Shown one piece after another: positions 9,250-16,489 of a stretch of 64,000 bases of DNA. Position 1 is the stretch's first letter. Each line of letters begins with the position of its first letter. Both the position numbers and the translations under genes were made by a program. The stretch covers positions 4,632,301-4,696,300 of the forward strand of contig NZ_JAPDNR010000001.1 of the NCBI RefSeq assembly GCF_025989125.1, read 5' to 3'. Below the pieces are notes generated by a model. It was given only the letters and a program-made list of their open reading frames with translations. It searched no databases and had not been told where the DNA came from. This DNA comes from Chitinophaga nivalis (GTDB taxonomy: Bacteria; Bacteroidota; Bacteroidia; Chitinophagales; Chitinophagaceae).

Positions 9250-9347
9250 TTTTTTTTTCGGGAGAAGAGACCGTTTAACGGGGAGGACTATACGTTTTAT
9301 ACATCATAAGGTTACTTGTCAAGAAAAGTTCAGGTAAAAATAAAGTT

Positions 9348-9395
9348 GTCGGCTAACAGTTATTTATTAGCTTAGCCGACTATTTTAATGTTAGC
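9348..9395 (+). promoter_or_regulatory. Alternative hairpins in the leader of the retron operon
   Basis: GTCGGCTAA (9348-9356) is complementary to TTAGCCGAC (9372-9380). Within it, GCTAAC (9352-9357) can instead pair with GTTAGC (9390-9395), directly in front of the ATG at 9398. The two structures exclude each other and one would cover the translation start region. The element could be an attenuator, an operator or a translational switch. No function is known. Confidence 0.4.
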
Positions 9396-9397
9396 TC

Positions 9398-12300
9398 ATG
9401 AGATTTGTTAGGAATGTAAAACTCTTTTTCCGCGAAGGAAACTCAGATAAGACCTATGAAATAGATCTTTGTGAAGTAGGACCGGAGCAGTATTTGGTGA
9501 ACTTCCGTTATGGTAAACGCTCCGGCGCCCTGAAGGAAGGAACCAAAACAAGCACCCCGGTATCATTGGCTGCAGCCACTACTATCTTTGATGCGCTTGA
9601 AAAAGAAAAACGAAGCAAAGGCTATCTGGGAGAACAGGAAGCGGTGCAGGATCTGGCCTTCGTACCGGTAGACACCAACGAGGTAGGTAATGTACAACAC
9701 CGCGCTATCCTGAAACGTTTGCAGGGAGCACTGGATGGAAAGTCGGGCTATAAAACCGCCTGGAAAACCTCTCGTGTTATCTGGAAAGCAGGTGCATATA
9801 AAGTAACCGAAGCAGTACCTTACCTGATCAAACTGATAGAAAGGGGAGATGCCCTGCAGCGATATGCCACCTTGTGGGCATTGGGTAAATGCGGCGATCC
9901 GGCTGCCATTCCGGTATTACAGTCCTACGCCGACAACGGTTCGTATCCGCTCAATATCCGGATGCTGGCTGCCAACGCGTTGTTACTGACATTGCCGGAG
10001 GCAGAAAAAGCAGCGCATATCCAGGCGTATTTGCAACGGCTGCCGGAAGTCTTCCAGCAAACCATCGCCGGCAACAACGCCCGCGAAATTTTTGTGTTAT
10101 TACACCAAAGGGTATTTCAACGCACGGAACAAGAGTATCCGCTGCTGGAAGACCTGTATATAGTAGCTGCTGGTAATGCTGCTGTAAAAGAAGCCCTGGT
10201 GGCTTTCCTGACACAGTTACCATTGCGGCCTGCCTATTTCCGGCATATCCGTCACCTGTTCAAACAGGCAGAACTCCGCGATGACCAAGGGATCGTGGGG
10301 CTGCTGGCAACCCGTTTTGAACGCGAAGCCGCCATGTTTACCAATCCGGGTACCCGGCTGGACTACGACGGGGAGGAATACGTTCCCAATGCCTATGTGG
10401 CCGAGCTGCAACAAAGCTTCAAAGCCAGTAAGGAATTGAAACGTCCGGACAGCAAACTGGCTTTCTCCGATAAAACACGCACTTACCTGAACCGCCGTGT
10501 ACTGCGTAACCTGCAGGCCATGGGAGCACAGGAAGACATGCAGTATGTGCGGCTGGCAACGGCTTTACTGCTGCAATACGAAGAAAGCAGGGATGCCAGC
10601 AAGGAATACGAAGTACGGCAGTATGCGTATGTCAATGGCCGTTATACCACTGTGTATAAACAATACCCGGCCAATTCCAAGGCTGTATTCCTGACCTATA
10701 TTACCCGGGGAAATGCACCGGATCTGCACCTGCAGCAGAATGGACGGGAATGGTATTTTGAAACGCCGGCAGATGCTGATGGTAAAAAGCCCGCTGCGAC
10801 CACGCTGAAAGGCAATCCGGACGCGCTGAAAACAGCCAACAAAGGTAACCTGATCACCAAATTATTTGGCTGGCTGGGTGGTGAAAAGCAGGCTGCCACT
10901 TCCGGCACACCGCCTGAATTCCGCCCCGATGTAGCTACACCACTGGTGACAGCTACCGCAGCCAGCGAAGTGCCTTTCCTGGCGTTGTGGCAAAAAATGC
11001 CACAGGCATTTATTCAGCTCCTGGTTTCCGCCAAAATGGAAGTCGTGCATATTTTCGCCATGGAGCAGCTGAAAGCACATCCGGATTACAACCACCTGAA
11101 AGAAAAGATGGATGAAGGCGTCATCGCCGGACTCCTCGCCAATACCTTTAGCATACCCGCTTTATTCGGTCTGGAACTGGCCCGGGAGAAATATAATCCT
11201 GCCCAACCTTCGTTGCGCCTCCTGGATGCCCTGGTAGCCAGTCCGCTGGAAGTGGCCCGTAAACAGGGACTGGAATGGATTGCAGCGCAGCGGCAACTTT
11301 GCCTGGGCGATATGCAATTCCTCATTCACCTGATCTTTTCGCCTTATGCAGATGTACGTGCGTTTGTGCGTAAAGAACTGACGCCGGACTTATTACCACT
11401 GGAAAAAGCCCGTCAGCTTTGTGCCAGCGCGATCGAAGGATTGCTGGTGCTGCAGGCGGCAACGCCAGAAGGCCTGGCTAATCTGCAGGATGCCTGCAGC
11501 GTGCTGGAGCAACATGCTGCCCATGCGTTGAAAGAAACGGCTATTTCCGTGATTGAAGACCTCCTGAGAAGTCCGGTGGCGGCCTGTCATGCTTTTGCGG
11601 CCCGCCTGCTGCTACTCAAGGAAGGTAACTTCGATTTTGAACAGCTGTCAGACAGTCTGCTGCAAAATCTCCTCTCCAATGACTATGCGCCGGTACGCGC
11701 ATCCGGTATGGATATGCTGCGTATCCTGGGGTCAGGTGTATTGGTAACCCGCCCGGAACTCTTGCTGTTTACCCTGGTGGCCACGCATACGGATGTACGA
11801 AAAGGAATCCGTCCGCTGATTACGCAAGTGGTGCAATTGGATAACCGGATGGCTGTTTATCTCGTCAATGAACTGGTACCCCGGTTGATGCGGAAGGAGA
11901 CTGCCGAAGGTATTCATGAAGATATTGCGGAAGTCCTCAGCCAGGAGCTGGTAGCCTTCCTGCACGACGTAGATACCGCTACCGCTTTACGTTTATTGTA
12001 TGCCAACTACCGCTCAGCCCAGACCTTCGGCGTGCTGGTACTGGAGAAATATATTCCTGCCGAAGCATTGACCTTAAAACAGGTGATTGCCGCCGGTAAC
12101 CACGAACTGCGCCAGGTACGGGAATGGAGCTGGCGTTTCTTTGAACAGCAGCTGGCCCGCATCCGTTATGAACGCGATGGCGCTATCAGCCTGCTGGATG
12201 CCACCTGGGACGATACCCGCGACTTTGCGAAAACATTTTTCCGGACTCACTTCACGGAAAATGACTGGACACCGGAAACGCTGGTGGCCATCGCCGATAG

Positions 12301-12739
12301 CGTACGCCCGGATATCCAGGCATTTGGCCGCGAGCTGCTGATGCGTTTCTTCCGGGAAGAAGACGGACAAAACTACCTGCTGAAACTAAGCCAGCACCCC
12401 AGTGCGGCGATGCAGCTCTTTGCCACCGGCTACCTGGAGAATTATGCAGCCGATAACCTGGCTTACCTGCAGGAGCTGGAACACTTTTTCCGTTCGGTAC
12501 TGAGCCGGGTGAATAAAGCACGCGCCGCCAAAGAAAGGATCTTCCGTTTCCTGGAGAAAGAAGCACTCCGGTCAGCGCCTGCCGCTACCTATATCGGTAA
12601 CATCATTGCCGCTATATCTGCTACGGTATCTATTGGTGACAAGGCCCGCTGCATCGAAATCATGCGCAACATTCACCGGCATTTCCCGGAGATCGCGTTG
12701 CCGATACAAATTGAAACAGCTGCTGTTAGAGAAAATTAA
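9398..12739 (+). CDS. WGR-domain HEAT/ARM-repeat protein, retron accessory component
   Basis: A 1,113-residue protein. Residues about 1-75 resemble a WGR domain (NFRYGKRSG, LKEGTKT, EKRSKGY), with Tyr in place of the name-giving Trp. The rest is almost entirely helical repeats of HEAT/armadillo type, clearest at about 115-200 (YLIKLIERGD, YATLWALGKCGDPAAI, ANALLLTLPEA) and again from about 600 to 1050. No nuclease, protease or nucleotide-binding motif is evident, so it is more likely a scaffold or sensor than an enzyme. It is followed 15 bases later by a SWIM-domain gene and then by the retron RNA and RT. My recollection of the retron classification is that type XIII systems carry an ARM protein and a WHSWIM protein, which fits. 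A toxic or signalling role is inferred. Confidence 0.8.
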   Translation: MRFVRNVKLFFREGNSDKTYEIDLCEVGPEQYLVNFRYGKRSGALKEGTKTSTPVSLAAATTIFDALEKEKRSKGYLGEQEAVQDLAFVPVDTNEVGNVQHRAILKRLQGALDGKSGYKTAWKTSRVIWKAGAYKVTEAVPYLIKLIERGDALQRYATLWALGKCGDPAAIPVLQSYADNGSYPLNIRMLAANALLLTLPEAEKAAHIQAYLQRLPEVFQQTIAGNNAREIFVLLHQRVFQRTEQEYPLLEDLYIVAAGNAAVKEALVAFLTQLPLRPAYFRHIRHLFKQAELRDDQGIVGLLATRFEREAAMFTNPGTRLDYDGEEYVPNAYVAELQQSFKASKELKRPDSKLAFSDKTRTYLNRRVLRNLQAMGAQEDMQYVRLATALLLQYEESRDASKEYEVRQYAYVNGRYTTVYKQYPANSKAVFLTYITRGNAPDLHLQQNGREWYFETPADADGKKPAATTLKGNPDALKTANKGNLITKLFGWLGGEKQAATSGTPPEFRPDVATPLVTATAASEVPFLALWQKMPQAFIQLLVSAKMEVVHIFAMEQLKAHPDYNHLKEKMDEGVIAGLLANTFSIPALFGLELAREKYNPAQPSLRLLDALVASPLEVARKQGLEWIAAQRQLCLGDMQFLIHLIFSPYADVRAFVRKELTPDLLPLEKARQLCASAIEGLLVLQAATPEGLANLQDACSVLEQHAAHALKETAISVIEDLLRSPVAACHAFAARLLLLKEGNFDFEQLSDSLLQNLLSNDYAPVRASGMDMLRILGSGVLVTRPELLLFTLVATHTDVRKGIRPLITQVVQLDNRMAVYLVNELVPRLMRKETAEGIHEDIAEVLSQELVAFLHDVDTATALRLLYANYRSAQTFGVLVLEKYIPAEALTLKQVIAAGNHELRQVREWSWRFFEQQLARIRYERDGAISLLDATWDDTRDFAKTFFRTHFTENDWTPETLVAIADSVRPDIQAFGRELLMRFFREEDGQNYLLKLSQHPSAAMQLFATGYLENYAADNLAYLQELEHFFRSVLSRVNKARAAKERIFRFLEKEALRSAPAATYIGNIIAAISATVSIGDKARCIEIMRNIHRHFPEIALPIQIETAAVREN

Positions 12740-12754
12740 AAAGCGAATCCATTT

Positions 12755-14395
12755 ATGTTATTTAACTATAGATATAGCGGTCAATCACAGGTATATAGCA
12801 ATGCTACTGCTGCCGGTATTTCTTTTGCGCCGGATACCCACCGTGACCCCACTTTTTTTGTAGGGAAACTGGACAAAAAGATTGCTTTCCGGGAAGCCAT
12901 TTCTGCTCTGCATGATGTGGTGGTATCGGATCTGCGTTTCAAACCGAAAGATAAAACGGCCTATAAAGAATGGGCTGCGCAACAGGAAGCCGTGTGGCTG
13001 GCCGAATTTATGGGCGCCTACGATAAACAGGCGGCAGACCAGCGTATGGAAGCGCTCAAAGCTGAGCTGCAAACCATCAGCGCGGAGAAAGACCGCGTGA
13101 TGTCGCCGTTTTATAAAGCCCGTAAAAATTACTTCGACTACCTGTATCAGAAAGACCGGGATGCCTGGTTTGTACTGGACCCGGTGATCAGCGTACATCC
13201 CGATGAAATGTTCTTTGAATGTTTCAGTCAGGATGAATCGACCTACGGTAAGCTGAGCGCCAGCTACAACGTATTCAAGGAAGTCAACGAATTTGAGTGT
13301 GGTACTACCAACATCGATTATTCGGCAGCGTTATACAACGAATTTCAGAAGATCAGGGACTATAAGGAAACTGATTTTAAAATAGATCCGGGAGGATTTC
13401 AGGTACAAACTTCTCAGGAAGAATTATACCATGAGGTGAAGATAGACCTGCCCGATAGCTGGGTACGTGGTTTTCTGCAGGTAAGTTCCGCAATGACATT
13501 ACCGGCAGCCACCTTCGATCTGCATCCGATGGACGTCTATAACTTCTGCCTCTGGTTACGCCGCTTTAAAGAAAAGCAGGGGCCCCGTTCTATCCGTTTT
13601 ATCCTGGAACCAGATAAACCGGTACGGGCCATCTTTGAACCCTGGAACCACGAAATCGTATGTGCGCGGTCGTTATACCGCGGTCCGCAGCGCCGTGAAA
13701 TCAGAATATGGGGGAGAAGGAGATTGCTGATTCTGGAAAGACTTATTCCGATCGCTAAGAAATTCACGGTACATCTCACCGGCAACGGATTGCCTTCTTT
13801 CTACATCGCTGATCTGGGAGATATGCAGTTTACCCTGGGCTTATCCGGGTGGACAGCGAACGACTGGTCGCGTGCCGGACAGTTCGACCTGATGGCGCCC
13901 CGCGCAGTAGTAGATGACAGTGCCAAACTGAAAGTATTTGCCGACCTGAAAACCAGGTGGATGGGCAAACCGGAAGCTATTGCCGCAGCCACCGGATTGG
14001 ATAAGGCCACCGTACTGGGCGCGCTGGGTATCTATACCCAGGCGGGTAAAGTGATCTACGACCTGCATACCGGATTTTACCGCCTGCGGGAGTTGAGCCG
14101 CGAACCATTGCCGCTGGAAAGCCTGCGTTTTTCCAATCCGCAGGAAGCAGTGGCCAATGAACTGGTGCAAAAAAAGAAAGTAGAAGTAAAGGAACAGGAA
14201 TTACCAGGAGTAGGTATACAACTGAAAGGAAATGTAAAAGGAGATTATCGTGTATACCATCCCGTTATAGTGATAGATGCCGACGAAAGATTGAGCGAAG
14301 CACACTGTGACTGTAGTTTTTACAATACGAATAAATTATACAAAGGACCCTGCGAACACATGCTGGCCCTGCGTATCGCGCATGCAGAAAAATAA
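12755..14395 (+). CDS. SWIM zinc-finger protein (WHSWIM-type), retron accessory component
   Basis: A 546-residue protein. The SWIM motif CxCx(n)CxH is at the extreme C-terminus: C518, C520, C533 and H535, in CDCSFYN then GPCEH. SWIM fingers bind zinc and contact nucleic acid or protein. Residues about 380-450 include a helical segment (GKPEAIAAATGLDKATVLGAL then TGFYRLREL) that fits a winged helix. The N-terminal 350 residues are not recognised. The start is 15 bases after the ARM/HEAT stop, so translation is probably coupled. A hairpin at 14401-14443 follows, then the retron RNA. The arrangement agrees with the WHSWIM component of type XIII retrons. DNA or msDNA binding is inferred. Confidence 0.8.
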   Translation: MLFNYRYSGQSQVYSNATAAGISFAPDTHRDPTFFVGKLDKKIAFREAISALHDVVVSDLRFKPKDKTAYKEWAAQQEAVWLAEFMGAYDKQAADQRMEALKAELQTISAEKDRVMSPFYKARKNYFDYLYQKDRDAWFVLDPVISVHPDEMFFECFSQDESTYGKLSASYNVFKEVNEFECGTTNIDYSAALYNEFQKIRDYKETDFKIDPGGFQVQTSQEELYHEVKIDLPDSWVRGFLQVSSAMTLPAATFDLHPMDVYNFCLWLRRFKEKQGPRSIRFILEPDKPVRAIFEPWNHEIVCARSLYRGPQRREIRIWGRRRLLILERLIPIAKKFTVHLTGNGLPSFYIADLGDMQFTLGLSGWTANDWSRAGQFDLMAPRAVVDDSAKLKVFADLKTRWMGKPEAIAAATGLDKATVLGALGIYTQAGKVIYDLHTGFYRLRELSREPLPLESLRFSNPQEAVANELVQKKKVEVKEQELPGVGIQLKGNVKGDYRVYHPVIVIDADERLSEAHCDCSFYNTNKLYKGPCEHMLALRIAHAEK

Positions 14396-14400
14396 AAATG

Positions 14401-14443
14401 AAAATAATTCTGCCGGATATATTTTATTTCCGGAAATTATTTT
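14401..14443 (+). terminator. AT-rich hairpin between the SWIM gene and the retron RNA
   Basis: AAAATAATT (14401-14409) pairs with AATTATTTT (14435-14443), and CCGGA (14413-14417) with TCCGG (14429-14433). The hairpin begins five bases after the SWIM stop codon and ends in TTTT. It probably ends or attenuates the protein mRNA so that the retron RNA starts from its own promoter. Confidence 0.55.
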
Positions 14444-14444
14444 C

Positions 14445-14451
14445 TAACTTG
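14445..14451 (+). promoter_or_regulatory. Candidate -7 element for the retron RNA
   Basis: TAACTTG resembles the Bacteroidota -7 box TAnnTTTG with one T missing. It would start transcription near 14457-14460, about 15 bases before the a1 repeat. The -33 region is T-rich without a clear TTTG. Confidence 0.35.
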
Positions 14452-14473
14452 CCTGCTCGTTGATAACAAGATC

Positions 14474-14709
14474 TTTGTAAAGAGGAAATGATTGCACTTG
14501 CGCCCGAAAAGGGACGAATGATGTTTCGTCATTCAGGTATATTGACTATACATGCTTCACTAAATGCAATCTTTACTTTGGGAGGGGCGTACTATACCGG
14601 TATTTACGGTATAAGCCCCGGGGGCTTAAATACCAGTATAGTACGCCCCTCCCTGGAGTTGATTGATTTAGTCAATGGTTTGCACGAAGGCTATTTTCCT
14701 CTTTACAAA
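14474..14709 (+). ncRNA. Retron msr-msd RNA (template and primer for msDNA)
   Basis: Placed by hand from sequence symmetry. The a1 repeat TTTGTAAAGAGGAAA (14474-14488) is the exact reverse complement of a2 (14695-14709), a 15-bp perfect match that closes the RNA as in known retrons. The msr part after a1 has small hairpins: 14513-14530 (GACGAA/TTCGTC, or alternatively 14516-14534) and 14537-14551 (GTATA/TATAC). The msd part is a large hairpin at 14580-14653. The first G after a1, G14490, is a candidate for the branching 2'-OH guanosine. The RNA lies 122 bases upstream of the RT start, the usual place. Exact RNA ends and the msDNA start are not visible from sequence. Confidence 0.85.
14580..14653 (+). 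repeat. msd hairpin: 18-bp perfect stem with extended imperfect stem
   Basis: Bases 14580-14597 pair perfectly with 14636-14653 (18 bp). After one C/A mismatch (14598/14635) pairing resumes with eight further base pairs, 14599-14606 with 14627-14634. The tip contains a second self-complementary element (TAAGCCCC with GGGGCTTA, 14612-14628). Such a long stem is typical of the reverse-transcribed part of a retron RNA. Confidence 0.85.
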
Positions 14710-14831
14710 AATATTGTTCCCTCTCCGGGTCGGGCATAGGCTGCAACAGCCACTTCATCGCCGGGACCCATTAACATCCCCGCTGATTCAGACGATTACA
14801 GATTTCATCAAAAAAAGTAAATGCTGAGATT

Positions 14832-16406
14832 ATGGCCGAAGGCTTAACCCGTCAACAGCTGTACGATAAAATACGTGCATCCTCCAAAGAGGAACATATA
14901 CTGGAAGAAATGATCCGCCTGGGTTTCTGGGCGCAAAATACAGCACAGCCATCGCCGTCGGAAACCCTGATCCGCAAGGAAGGGGTACTGCGTCGTGAAC
15001 TGAACCAGTTACTCGAAGAAAGACAGAAATACCGCAACAAAGAAAAGATGCTGGCCGACATGCGGAAAGAACGCATGGCCAAATCAAAACTCAAAAGAGC
15101 GGAGACCAAAAAGCGGAACGAAGAAAAAAGAAAGGAACGCGCTGCTGCCTGGACAGAACTCAGCCAGCAACAGATCGTATACCTGGGAGAGGAAGTATCG
15201 GCCGGTTTGAATAAAACCGTATCTGATACGGCACAGCTGGAGAAATTCGGACTGCCGCTATTCCACGATGCTACTGCCCTGGCACTGGCCATGGGTACCA
15301 CGTTGGGTAAACTGCGTTACCTCGCATTCAATAGAAAAACAGGTACGCATACCCACTACCAGCGTTTTCAGATCCCTAAAAAATCCGGTGGTACCCGGGT
15401 GATTTCTGCGCCCATGCCCCAGCTGAAAGCAGCACAGCATTGGATCCTGGAAAATATTCTTTACAAGATAAAAAATAGTGAGTCCGCGCACGGGTTCGTA
15501 CCCGGTAAATCAATTGTCACCAATGCCGCGCCGCATATCGGGCAAGACATTGTCATCAATCTTGATCTGCGCGACTTTTTCCCTTCCATCGCCTATAAAC
15601 GCGTGAAAGGATTATTCTGTAAACTGGGATATTCCGAACAGGTGGCCACTATCCTGGGGTTAATCTGTACGGAACCAGAAGTAGATGAAATTACACTGGA
15701 CAACCGCAAATACTATGTGGCCAAAACAGCCCGTCACCTGCCACAGGGCGCGCCTACCAGCCCGGCCATTACCAACCTGATTTGTTTTAAACTGGACAGG
15801 CGTTTTGAAGGACTGGCAGCCAGATACGGTTACGCCTATACGCGATATGCGGATGATATGACTTTCTCTGCCAAGGCAACGGCGGCAGATGATGCCGGCC
15901 AGCTGTTATGGGCCGTTAAACAGGTGGTAAAAGAAGAAGGATTCACCCTGCATCCTGATAAGCTGAAAGTGATGCAGAAAGGCGACCGCCGGGAAGTAAC
16001 CGGTATTGTGGTGAATGATAAACTGAGCCTGGACCGGACTACCCTGCACCGCTTCCGTGCCTTGTTGCACCAGATTGGTAAAACAGGCCTGTCAGGTAAA
16101 ACCTGGGGCAAAGGCAAAAACATTATCAGCAGCATCGAAGGATATGCCAACTATGTATACATGGTAAAGCCAGAACAGGGGGCTAAACTGAAAGCAACGC
16201 TGGCAGCGCTGTTACAACGGGAAGATATCAAAGCGGAAGCCCGTCAGATATGGACCGGCGAGCCCCTGCCTGTTGCGGAAACACCTGCCGCAGGAGTAAC
16301 TGAAACACCCGCACCTACACCCGCACCAGCTGCATCGGCATCTGTGGCCGCAGCCACCACGCCACCGCCAGCGGCGGGAGAGGACTCCTGGTGGAAGATT
16401 GTATAA
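14832..16406 (+). CDS. Retron reverse transcriptase
   Basis: A 524-residue RNA-directed DNA polymerase. The core spans about 175-460: fingers LDLRDFFPSI at 244-253 (first catalytic Asp), HLPQGAPTSP at 302-311, and the catalytic box YADD at 339-342. The two retron-specific motifs are present: NAxxH as N231-A-A-P-H235 and VTG at 389-391. This separates it from group II intron and DGR enzymes. The N-terminus has a long, highly charged region (about 50-110, rich in Lys, Arg and Glu), probably helical or coiled-coil. The C-terminus is a Pro/Ala-rich linker (about 478-516) ending in a WWKIV tail. It should make msDNA from the RNA encoded immediately upstream. The start is ATG 14832; the ATG at 14821 is out of frame. 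Confidence 0.95.
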   Translation: MAEGLTRQQLYDKIRASSKEEHILEEMIRLGFWAQNTAQPSPSETLIRKEGVLRRELNQLLEERQKYRNKEKMLADMRKERMAKSKLKRAETKKRNEEKRKERAAAWTELSQQQIVYLGEEVSAGLNKTVSDTAQLEKFGLPLFHDATALALAMGTTLGKLRYLAFNRKTGTHTHYQRFQIPKKSGGTRVISAPMPQLKAAQHWILENILYKIKNSESAHGFVPGKSIVTNAAPHIGQDIVINLDLRDFFPSIAYKRVKGLFCKLGYSEQVATILGLICTEPEVDEITLDNRKYYVAKTARHLPQGAPTSPAITNLICFKLDRRFEGLAARYGYAYTRYADDMTFSAKATAADDAGQLLWAVKQVVKEEGFTLHPDKLKVMQKGDRREVTGIVVNDKLSLDRTTLHRFRALLHQIGKTGLSGKTWGKGKNIISSIEGYANYVYMVKPEQGAKLKATLAALLQREDIKAEARQIWTGEPLPVAETPAAGVTETPAPTPAPAASASVAAATTPPPAAGEDSWWKIV

Positions 16407-16418
16407 AAGAAATGCCAT

Positions 16419-16468
16419 ATAAAATAAGAAAGGACGTATGCTACAGCATACGTCCTTTCTTATTTTAT
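16419..16468. terminator. Very strong bidirectional terminator closing the retron cassette
   Basis: Two 24-base arms (16419-16442 and 16445-16468) are perfectly complementary. The A-rich left flank and T-rich right end allow action on both strands, between the RT gene and the convergent TonB receptor gene. Confidence 0.9.
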
Positions 16469-16489
16469 ACAGGTTGCCCCGTTGTAGCA

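Noticed and set aside
14488..14739. 83-codon plus-strand ORF across the region before the RT gene
   Set aside because: It lies wholly over the retron RNA; its codons simply follow the msd hairpin and a2 repeat, and it has no protein-like pattern.
14832..16406. Group II intron maturase or diversity-generating RT
   Set aside because: No maturase or endonuclease domain, no variable/template repeat pair, and retron motifs NAxxH and VTG are present.
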